In this document: piece by piece, positions 41,921 through 53,900 of the stretch
How the letters are laid out: each line of letters begins with the position of its first letter
How positions within the stretch are numbered: the stretch's first letter is position 1
Assembly (NCBI RefSeq): GCF_037325665.1
Contig: NC_090261.1
Location: 60,782,992-60,846,991, forward strand
DNA: 64,000 bases
From: Littorina saxatilis
Lineage: Eukaryota; Mollusca; Gastropoda; Littorinimorpha; Littorinidae
Reading direction: 5' to 3'
Position numbers and translations under genes: made by a program
The notes under the pieces: model-generated
Databases searched by the model: none
What the model saw: the letters and a program-made list of their open reading frames with translations, nothing else
What the model was told of the DNA's origin: nothing

Positions 41921-44900
41921 CTCGATCATCTCTGTGATATTGTCTTCACAACCCCTATTTTATTGTTCTTCGCTGGCCAGTCCTTGAGAGCTTACTATGG
42001 TGTAACATGTCATCAGTATTCTTTGTCTGGGGTCAAACTGAGAAGCAGCATCTGAGCGATGTACGACTGACACAGTTTCTGTTTCTGGTCATTGACCGTA
42101 GGAAAATAAGTACCCTACTAGAGAGCGTTCTCTAATTCTAAAGGATTGGTTTACACCAGCATGGCTGACCAACCTATCATTGACAGCAATATTGTTGTCA
42201 AATCTTTTCCATTAACTAAGGAATAAAAAAAATAGATCCAATTTACTTCACCAAAGAAAAAAAAAGAGTTAAACTAAAGGACTGGGGATGCAACTCATGA
42301 ATCAAAAGCATAAAGATCACCTGCAAACAGTGCTAGGTTTAGGAAATCTGAAAATGTATACACACACACACAGAACACACACACACACACACACAACAGA
42401 CAACAGACAAGAAACAAGCAAATACGTACATATAGCAAGTGTAATGAAATAAATTAATTTTAAAAGAAAAATATGAAAAGAAAGAAAGAAAATAATTCAG
42501 CTAGTTTCAGTATTAGTTCCTGTGTGTATGTGATTGTGTGGTTACTCAAATCCCATAGTAAACTTGACATGTACATTTTGTGATAGGGGCCAATTAATGA
42601 ATGTCTTTTGTGTGTGTGTGTGTGTTCGTCAACCGACATATGTGGGTACGAGCCGCTGAGGTGGTTGTAAGAAAACCCGCCTGGTTCAGTGGTTGGGGGC
42701 TGATTGGGATTTCTGATTTACCAGCCTAGCCAAAAAGTTGAGGTACACCCCATGTAACATGGTCATTTGCAAAATAAAGTACAAGCACTTGTTGACGTTT
42801 ATATTGAGTCTTAAAATTTGCAGCTTATTACAAACAAAAACCATGGACAGTTGTATCAAATATTAAATCAGTGTTTGTGTATTTATTAGGTTGGAGCAAG
42901 GGGAGAGCCAGTCCTCCTGTGGTGGCAGTGAGGAGAAAGATTGACCTGATGGAAAAGTTTGCTAAACCGGAACTACCCTCTTCCACAGCAGAAACATCAG
43001 CTTTGCCATCTTCTGACCAACCATAAGAAGATACAGATACTTTGCCATCTTCTGACCCATCACAAGCAGATATGGATACTGGTACTGTGCAACGTCACTC
43101 CGCTGACATGTGTTGGGCTTTTGTCAACATTGATCAGCTCAATCTATTGCTGAAAGGTTTATATCCTGTACTGAATGCTTGTCTGATAGCAGTCTGATTA
43201 TGAAAGAAGGTGATGCATCAGCCCAAGGATTTGCACAGGCCCTGCATCTGGAGTGCATATGAGTGTCCATTCAAGTCTGCAGTTGTTTACTCTTCTCCCG
43301 GTGTTTGCAACGCTTCGGGTGGTAAAGTTGCATTTTAAATAATCCGCGTATGACCATGTTGGTACATGGAAAGGGACATTCAGCTTTACAGAAATTTGCT
43401 GCAGTGTTAGGATTGAGCACAGAAATACTGTAATTAAAATGTTGCAACTTTTGAATGGCTTGATAGCTTTGTTCCATTTGTGTATATATAATTATGTAAT
43501 GTTGTTGATGATTTGTGAAGCATCATTTCTATGCAATGGAATAAGAAATCAGTGCATCCGTTGGGTTTTTATGAGTCTGACAGTTTGGTTCTGATCAATA
43601 TTTTCATATCAGCACAAACACAGATAATTGACTTTTTTAATGTTTTCATATGATTTTTTTTTAAATCAAAAAAATCTGATAATTTGATTATCAAATCATT
43701 TCCCCTTCATAGTTAAAGTGTTATTCTGGTTAAAAAAAAAAACACCCCATTAATTCAAGCTCTACTGTGGTACTAGTTTACCGGGGTACTAGTGAGACTC
43801 TTTTACATGCTGTTTTCTCTACATGTAATTTGAGACAAAATGTGGTAATTACAATGTTGTAACTTTTGAATGGCAAGATGGATTTGTTCCAATTTTGTAT
43901 ATGTTGTTTATGATTTGTGAAGCACCATTTCTGTGCATGGAATAAGAATACAGTGGATTCCTTGTGTTTTTATGAGTCCGACAGTTTCGTTTTGATTCAT
44001 ATCTGCACTAACATAGATGAGTTTTCAAATGATTTTTTAAAAAAAGTCTGGATAATTTGATCGTCAAATCATTTCCCCATCATAGTAAAGTGGTTATTCT
44101 TATAAAAACATATCAATTCAGGCTGCACTGTGCTACTAGTTTGAGGTACTGGTTGGAATCTTTCAAATGCTGTTTTCTCTGAATGTAATTTTCAGACAAA
44201 CATCTGTAATTAAAATGTTGCAACTTTTGAATGGCTTGATGGATTTGTTTCATTTTTGTGTATGTTGTTTATGATTTGTAAAGCGTCAGTTTTGTGTATG
44301 GAATAAGAGTTAAGTGCATTGGTTGGGTTTTTATGAGTCTGACAGTTTGGTTCTGATTCATGTTTTCATATCGGTACAAACAAAGATGGCTGTTTTCATA
44401 TGATGTATATAAAAAAAATCCTGATAATTTGATTGTCAAATCCTTTTCCCTACATAGTAAAGTGGTCATTCTGATAAAAACATATGAATTCAGGGTGCAC
44501 TGTGCTACTGGTTTTTTTATGTACTGGTTCAAATCTTTAAAATGCTGTTTTCTCTGAATGTAATTTTCAGACAAAACGCTACAATTAAAATGTTGCAACT
44601 TTTGAAAGGCTTGATGGATTTGTTCAGTTTTTGTATATGTTGTTTATGAGTTGTACAGCATCAGTTCTGTGTATGGAATAAGAGTTCAGTGCATTGGTTG
44701 GGTTTTTATGAGTCTGACAGTTAGGATTTCATGTATTTTTCTTATCAGAACTGAACCGGTAACTGAAAATGCTAAATTAAAATAATATATTGCTTAGAAA
44801 TGCTTTTCGATACACAGAATTATTAAACACACACATATTGCTGCAAAGAAGAAAAATTGGATCAAAACATGCACTGGTTCACAAACTGCAACATTTTAAA

Positions 44901-47900
44901 ATAAGCACATTTTATGACGTTTTTCTCACATTTTGGTGAATAAAACCCCCAAAAATTGCTTTTCACTCAAAATTTAAAATGGTTTCCCTTAATTAGGTTA
45001 TTCTGCTTGCAAAAATCAAACAAGCAGCAAGCTGTTTCCAAAATAAAAAAAAAAAGTGCTTGCCTACCCTGTCCCCCCTTAAAATCACACAAAAGAAGCT
45101 TCAAATATTTTTCCTTTTAAATCCAGTAAAAAAAGTATACATTCAGGAATAAATCAATCAATTAAAATGATCACATTCACTTCCCCAAGGAGGAACACAT
45201 GCTCAAATTTCTTTCATTTACACATGGGCTAAAACACAAACTTACCTAGCAAATTGAAAATGAGCGTATTTGTAAAATGCCTGTACAAGGTCAGCTTGAC
45301 CACGTTGCGACGCAGACGCAGAGTGCGAGTTGTCCGGATGAGACTGAAGAAGATGTGATCGCAGTCAAGGAAATAAAACGAACTTCTTATGCCGATAGCC
45401 ATAACTCACAAGAGCAACAGACGTCACAAGCCATTGTCTGGTAATCTGAACTTGTACGCCATGTACACAGCTCTGCTTCAGAAAATGCATGCTCACTGTA
45501 AAACTTCTTGGTTCATTTTAAAATCAAAGCAGAATGATCTGCAATTTCCTCAGCTTACACACATGGAAAGAAATGTGCAATTATTATTATTCATTCTATA
45601 AACAGGGATGAAAGTTCAGAAGGTTCAAAATCAGCAAAAACTCCCCAGGCTTGGACTTTTGCAATTTTTTTCCCCGATTTCTACATCCTTCGACTGGAAC
45701 ATTAAGAAAATCCTTTCTTAATTTAGGGAATTTCTGATTTCCAGATTGGAACTTGCATCCCTGCATATACATGTATCAACATGCTTGTTAATATAATAAC
45801 TTATGTGTTTTACTTGTTTTTGTTTTATTTAATGTCCCAATAATTCTTATCAAAATGTGTTTTATAAATGCTGACAGGCAGCTAGCCAGATGAGTCTAAA
45901 GTGCTGTTACTGTTATTGTTATCTTTAAGCGCATGTCAAGGATATCCAGCAGCAGATGATGAGGTCCAACACACCCAGTGAAACCCCCACCGCCAGCAGG
46001 AACTGGTTGGACTGGTCCACCTTGGACTGAAACACACAGATGTTACTCCTCTCAATCATCAGTCAATAGTAGGACTTCAGAAATAGTGAACTCTTTTGAA
46101 CAGGCATCTTTTGTCTGAACTAACAGTCCTGCACTATTTTTAACAGAAACAGATGCCCGAGCAAATATAATCAAACCCAAACATCTATTGTTTCTTCATT
46201 GACAGAGTTGCCTCCCTGACCTGAGTATTGAAATAGCAGATTTTATATGGCTAATTATTCAGCCCAAACTCACTCCTGTTTGAATGGCTTTGCCTCCAAA
46301 GGTAGCTCCCAGTGTTTCGTGCACTGGGCTACACTACAAATCGATTTGATTAATATACTTACCCGAATCACATAACAAGAAGGGCAAAGCCCATACGACT
46401 CACATGCTTGACCTTGACCTTTACATGACCTTGACCTTCAGGGTCAAGGTCAAATAACTAAACCTAGCAATGACATCATACACTAAGAACTGCTTTACAC
46501 ATTTTTCCTATCAAAATACATGTGTCAAGGTCATCCAAGGTCATGCAACACAAAGCTGTTAATTCAAGACATAGGAAGTACAATGGTGCTTATTGGCTCT
46601 TTCTACCATGAGATTTGGTCACTTTTAGTGGTTGACTACCTTATTTTGGTCACATTTCATAAGGGTCAAAGTGACCTTGACCTTGATCATATGTGACCAA
46701 ATGTGTCTCATGATGAAAGCATAACATGTGCCCCACATAATTTTTAAGTTTGAAACAGTTATCTTCCATAGTTCAGGGTCAAGGTCACTTCAAAATATGT
46801 ATACAATCCAACTTTGAAGAGCTCCTGTGACCTTGACCTTGAAGCAAGGTAAACCAAACTGGTATCAAAAGATGGGGCTTACTTTGCCCTATATATCATA
46901 TATAGGTGAGGTATTGAATCTCAAAAACTTCAGAGAAAATGGGAAAAATGTGAAAAATAGCTGTTTTTTAGGCAACATTTATGGCCCCTGCGACCTTGAC
47001 CTTGAAGCAAGGTCAAGATGCTATGTATGTTTTTTGGGGCCTTGTCATCATACACCATCTTGCCAAATTTGGTACTGATAGACTGAATAGTGTCCAAGAA
47101 ATATCCAACGTTAAAGTTTTCCGGACGGACGGACGGACGGACAGACGGACGGGGGGGACGGACGGACGGACGACTCGGGTGAGTACATAGACTCACTTTT
47201 GCTTCGCATGTGAGTCAAAAATGGCGGACCACTGTTACAAAAGACAAGTGGCAAAACTTTAAAAACGCGAAGAAATCTTCTCTTTATACAAAAAAGGAAC
47301 GCTCTCACTGATTCCTGAAGAAGTGAAGAAGGACGTTGATATGTTACCAAGATTCGATGGCCTTCCCTGAAAGATAGGCCGATGGCTTAAGAAAAAGCCT
47401 GAGCACCTCAAACACGTCATGCAACGTGGGTTGAAGGAAAAGGAATGAGTGTCACCGGTGTATGTCCGGCGCATGCGCAGGACACCGGTAAGGGAGGTAA
47501 CTACCATGGACCATGCCTTATATGGTGTATAGTTTGTTTTTAAGAGTTACCTCCCGTGTTACCACGGATGAGTGCTTCAATGCCGTAGCAACAAAATGAA
47601 GTTATTGCTATCTATGTGAGTTGGGTAAGAATATGTAATTTAATTTCTAGCATTATGCTGTAAACTTACACTGGTGGCACGCATGCAGCCCTCAATGGCC
47701 GCCAGCACGAAGAAAAGACCGCCAACAAACAGCACTTTGTAGAAGGCCTGGCCCAGACGGGATCTGCAAAACAATCATAGCTTCATGAGCGTCACAAAAA
47801 CTGTTAGCAGCCATCACTGTAAAAACAACACTGCAAAGACGGTATCAACTTCTAGGTATTCCACGCATTCCTAAAAATGAACAATTCTGTTCTGTAGCAA

Positions 47901-50900
47901 GTTAGAAATTGATACGGTCGAACCTGTCCATAACGATCACCAAAGGGACTGACCAAGAGTGGTCTTTATAGACAGATGGTCCTTATGGAAAGGTGATTTA
48001 TACACACAAAAAACGTCGTCTTGGATACTTTTGGGTGGGCGTTTTGAGAAGGTGGTCTTTATCAAAAGGTGGTCAACAGGACAGGTTCAACTGTACTAAT
48101 AGTTTTGAAATGATAGATGCATAATAATCAAAAAAAGAAGAGGAGGACAAATGGTAAGTTACAAAATATAAACAAAAGGAGCCTAGTTGTGAGAAATACG
48201 GACTTGACAATGCCAAAACTCAGGCTGACAATGATGACCAGCATTCGTGCCAGAGTTCGTTTCATGCAAGATACCAGCTCGGCAAAAATCACCGCCCCAT
48301 GCACTGAAAAAAAAAGAAGTCATAATGAACATTCACGTTTTTGGAAGCGTTTCTTCATATCATCTGCAAGCTGAGTTAAGTCTTTATACCACCCTACAAT
48401 TACTAAGTCATCCTTTCTCTCAGTCTACATGAACGCTTCATAAGCACAACAGCAATTCATCTACAACAAAATAACCACCATTCAATCTAACAGCTTACTT
48501 TGTGAGTTAAGAGCAAAAAGAATTGTCTTTAAATTTGAACCCCAGACTCTATGTCCGAAGTTCACATATGTATCGGATACTGCATCGCAAAACTGTTACA
48601 GCACAATCCATGACATCATAGCTCAGGTAATATAACCTTACCTGATTCTCCAGTCTTGTTGATGTTTTCATATTCTCCGAAGAACACAGCTTTCTCCAGC
48701 ATACCTGTAACAAAGTTGAAATCATGTAAGCAGGAAAGTTCTAAAAAAGAAACTAAAAGCCAGTGAAAGCAAAATGAAAATAGTACAATACATTGCTTTT
48801 TGAAACAGCACACAGACTCTGACTTGAGTGTATTTTTGTTCTTCTTCTGCGTTCGTGGGCTGAAACTCCCACATACACTTGTGTTTTGCGCGAGTAGAAT
48901 TTTACGTGTATGACCGTTTTTACCCCGCCATTTAGACAGCCATACGCCGCTTTCAGAGGATATTTTCGTGTTTCTATAACCCACCGAACTCTGACATGGA
49001 TTACAGGATCTTTTCCGTGCGCACTTGGTCTTGTGCTTGCGTGTACACACGAAGGGGGATAAGCCACTAGCAGGTCTGCACATAAGTTGACCTGGGAGAT
49101 CAGAAAAATCTCCACACTAACCCATCAGGCGGCCGCAGCCGGGATTCGAACCCTCGACCTTCCGATTAAGAGGCCGATGTCTTACCACCCCGCCACAGCG
49201 CCCGTCCTTGAGTGTATTGGTATTGGTATCATGTTGTCCCGTGAGGTTACTCTCCTGGAAATGTTGGCTGTTTTTTCACTGAGGAAAGCAAACTTCCATA
49301 CAGTATGGCGCTACTCTTTTTTTTCTCCTGCATGCATGTATTCATACTTTCAACCCCTTAGACTTGTGCTGTGAACTTGGGATCTTTATCGTGCGCATGA
49401 GTGCACACGGAGATGTTCAGACATCGAAGAGAGTCTGCACAAAGTTAACTCTGGGAAATAAATCAATTGCCGAATGAATTGGTCAAACTGACGCCAATAG
49501 CTAGAAACTGGTTTCAAAGCGAGCGCCACTTCTGACTGAGCTATCTCTCCGCTGGTGTACGCGATTTATCTTCTTCTTCCTCACCAAGCAGAATGACGCC
49601 GCCGATCCAGAACTGCACTCGGAGCAGATCGCGCCAGTTGCAGGCTAGCAGCACCAGCCAGATGAGGCCGTACACGATGTACACCAAGCCCAGGATGCCG
49701 TAGAATATCAGCAGGGGGTAGTCCAAGGCTGAGATGAAGTTCTCATCTCCATAGAACATGCGGATTGTTACTGAAAAAAGTGTAAACAATGAGTCTTCTT
49801 GTTGTTGACAAAATCTGTGCAACACTAGGAGGACCACTTGTACAGAGAAGGGGGTGCTGTGGTTTTCAATTACCCACTATAGGCAGCCATACTCTGTCTT
49901 TGGGGAAAAACAATTTATCTAAAAATGGAAACTCTTTTTTACACTTGTTGCAGTCCACAAAACTTGTATCCGAACCCCCCATCCTTAGCTCCAAATCTGC
50001 TTTATTCCTTGAAGTTTTAAAAGATCTGATTCCTGACTTTGGAAGGTTGAAATTGGCAACAAGTCTTGTGTAAATCTGCACAGTCTTCTTCAAAGATGGT
50101 ATGCACAAATATTAATGTAAATAGAACGTTCACTAATCGCCTATTTTCCCCCAAAGTACACAACATTTAAATGAAATCACACGGCAAGTATTTTAAAAAC
50201 ATACAACTGCTGAAATTGCAATAAAAATGAAGACAACGTGTCTCAACAGACCTTCAGCACTGAATGTGGTCTCTAGCTTCTTGGGTTTGATCTTGAGGAT
50301 GAAAAGATAGTTCCCATCCGCCCAAGTTTTGGCCAGAACTTCGTGGTCCATCTGAACAAACAGAAACAATGTTAACTTCACAAAGTATGTTGCAAGACAT
50401 AACCACTTTCTGTGTTGTATCCTAAATGTTTAGGCCCCCCCAAAAAATAGGTGTGGTTAAGGTAACATAGCCAACAAAAAAATAGGGTAGGAAGGTAGGC
50501 AATCACTTTTTTTTTTTTACTTTTTTTTCTAATCTGTACAAATTAAACCTACTTGACAGGGAAATAAGTGTGCGACTCGAGCGCTTTCGCTTTCATTGCG
50601 TTTTCTGCACTGGGTTTTGTTTTTTGTTTTTTGACAAATGTAATAAAAAGTTATAGGGTCGGCCCCTAAAAATAGGGTAGGTCGGGTTACCGTAACCACA
50701 CCTATTTTTTTTTTTAGGCCTTATACATGAACAGAATTAAGCAAAGTGTGAATAGAGGTCAACCCAAAGAGCCAACTTTTAATCTCTTGGCTGCACACCA
50801 CGTACCACATACCCTCCTCAAAACACTTATTTTCCCGACAAGCAGTGGTCTCTTACACCAGGGGTTTAATACTTGTTCTCATAAAGAGGAAAAAGATTTG

Positions 50901-53900
50901 AAAGGAACCCTAATTCTTGCCTATCAGCAAAAAGTTATACATTCCCTTAAGTACTCTTTTTTCCTTACAATAGTCTTGAAAACATCTTTTACAGAAAAGC
51001 TGAGCAAACCCTGGGCTTGTCTTGTACCAGTCTTTTTCACAAAATACATAATATAAACACTCAACAGGTCCTAACAAATTAATATGACTGCAGGTTTCCT
51101 GAGTGAATGTTTTGGAAATCCACTGCCCCTGTTTCTCTGAGTGATTGGGAGACAAAGTCTCCACCTTAAAGTGTGACCATAATCATACCTTGTGGATACT
51201 GGGACCTACTGTGGTGGTCTGAAAAAAAGAAACATTCATGAATAAATCCAGATGCAGTAACAGCTTGCCATATTAATAGTATATTGAATGTGTTCTTCAT
51301 GTACATCATATTCAACATATGTGTCAATCATTTATTTTTATTTTTTTAATTGTTGACGTTTTCATTTTGAGAACTTGGGTTGATTGTTATTTCCTCTGTG
51401 TTATAAACATTCGCCATCACAAAAAAAAGGGATCAACCCGTTTCATAACCATGCTCCAGCAAAAAGAAACAGAGCGATGACAGATGCGAACACACACATT
51501 TTTGTGCAAGCCTCGAAATTTTGCAGTCACCCATTCAACCACACACAAACTCAATCACAAAAATACGCACAACCCTGGACTTTATAAAACATACTCTTTC
51601 AACACAAACATACACACGTGTGCCCCCCCCCCCCCCCCCTCTCAAACAAACACACAACCAAAACCTATATCCTTTTGTAATAAAGTTGAGTTCTGTCTCT
51701 CTCTCTTTCACTGACCGTGACAAGTTTTGGTGCTTCAGTGAGAGCGTTAGGCTTCTTCGTAGTACTAGTCGGCTTTGGGGTTTGAACCGCTCTCTTCTTC
51801 CTGCTGTTGGGTGCAGTGGCAACAGGAGGGGGCACAGGTGTGTTGGAGGCAGCAGGAGCTGTGTCTGGCACCTTTACTGTGTCTGCTGCAGGCTTGTCAA
51901 CACTGGAGGAGTCGTTCTGGGGAAACAATGAAAGTCAACAGTGTGCGTTGTTCTGTCGTTGTTCTGTCGTTGTTCTGTCGCTGATGGAAGAAATATACAC
52001 AAACATGGTGTGTGTTTTTTATGTAATATAATATCCAGTGGTGTTTTCATGCCTCAGTCGTCTGACTCATGGCCAGTCAACCGTCCAATAGTTTTGCCAT
52101 GTTGGAGGGCTTCTGATAGAAAAAGATTTTAGTACCCAGAGCATTTGGACCTACGGGTATATATATATTTTCAATCGAGGTCCAACTGACCTCTTGTCCT
52201 CTTGAGTCTGAGAACAACACTGAGAGATGTATCTAACTCCATGGATATTCTTCTTCTTCTTCGTTCATGGGTTTAGACACCCATGTTCACTCATGTTTTT
52301 AGCACGAGTCTTGTCCTCTTGAGTCTGAGAACAACATTGAGAGATGTATCTCACTCCATGGATATTCTTCTTCTTCTTCGTTCATGGGTTTAGACACCCA
52401 TGTTTTTAGCACGAGTGAATTTTTACGTGTATGACCGTTTTTCCGCCGCCATTTAGGCAGCATACGCTGATTTCGGGGGAGGCATGCTAGGTTCTGCTGC
52501 CATAGACACACACATAAGAGGGGAAGAAAACATTCACACTGCAAGGTGAAATGTATTTCATGATACGGACAGTAACAACTACCCTGAGATATGTATACAG
52601 AAACCCAAATAAAGGATTGTCCATACATAAAATATACACAATAATATATATATCTACATACCTTGGATAGCTTTGGAATGTCAATTATAGTAACCTCCTG
52701 ATTAGGATCACCCTGCAAAAGAGAGAACAAAATAAATGTTTGATCTTACTGAACTCCGAAGGCTTGTTTGAGAAACCATTACAATGGCATGTGTACTGAC
52801 AATTTAATCACTTGATTGTACACGTAAAATGTTAAAACAGCCCCCTACAACTGGCTGCATAATGGCTAGTCCTCACGTTAACCCAAACTAAGAACTAAAA
52901 GATGTTTTCTTCAACAGCCACATCATAATTTGACATTTAGAGCACACAAAAATGTATCTGTGCACATCTACAATACTGGAAACAGGCAGTAAAACAACAG
53001 AGTCCTGACTTTAAGCTTGTGTTGTAGCTTACTGGGCACAACCTTGTTCATGTTTACAATTTGATATGTTTGTGTACATGTTTGTAAACCATAATAAAGG
53101 TTTGAACCTCACTGTTTGCGTTTGTCTGATTTTTTATGCAATTTATATTGTTGGTTTTTGTGACAAAAATAGCATCAGAAAGCGGGACATAATTTTGAAG
53201 AAGAAGTGAAGTGCTCAGTGCATTTAAAACTAGCAGCAAAGAAGTAAACTCTGTGTATAATGATAGTATATATTAAACACTTTACCTAATGAACACATCT
53301 CCATTACACAAATTCGTGACATTTGACCTTTGATGCAGGTCAAAATAATGATGTTTGCACGTTACATTCGTTTCCACTTGCATCAACTGAGTTGTGTTCT
53401 GCTTCCAGAACACAGAAGTGCTTCAGGAGAACAATATTTTGTTTAGAATGCATCACACACTATCAGTCTTTCTAAAACTAGTGCAATTCACGATGAAAAG
53501 TTAAACACGGTACCACTAGAGGAACGCGTATCTGGCAAATCACGTTTAGTCTCCACCTGTGACGTCCGCAACACTGCCGCTCAACCCATCCAGGAAGCTG
53601 ACGCACTTGTGTTTTGCACCCTGAATCGGAAGAGCGTGAGTAAGCGGTCAGCGTGTTGACCACAAATTGCAAGATGCGTGGACACGCTAAAACAAACGAG
53701 CATCATTGGACGAATAGTTTCCACTGACGCGGTGTGCCGTACAACACATTCGTTCGGGGTTACGCCACGTGCCTGCATCTCACGCTAGCTGTGGCCTTCT
53801 ACAAAGCTTATTGAGGTAAGTGTTATCATTAATGCTCATTATGTATTGATAAAAGTGCCACTGATTGAACATTTAGTCCCTCCAACAGAAATATTCCTTG

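Larger units (their letters stand above)
41053..45078. mobile_element. 4.0-kb TTAA-target DNA transposon (Kolobok/piggyBac-type) private to copy B
   Basis: TTAA flanks both sides (41049-41052, 45079-45082). The ends GGGCAGACCGGGTAGGCAA and TTGCCTACCCTGTCCCCCC are inverted. Copy A holds a single TTAA at the same point (11032-11035). It contains a decayed transposase-related frame (42900-43437) and four tandem units of 350-420 bp. The purine-rich ends fit Kolobok better than piggyBac; this is inference. Confidence 0.8.
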
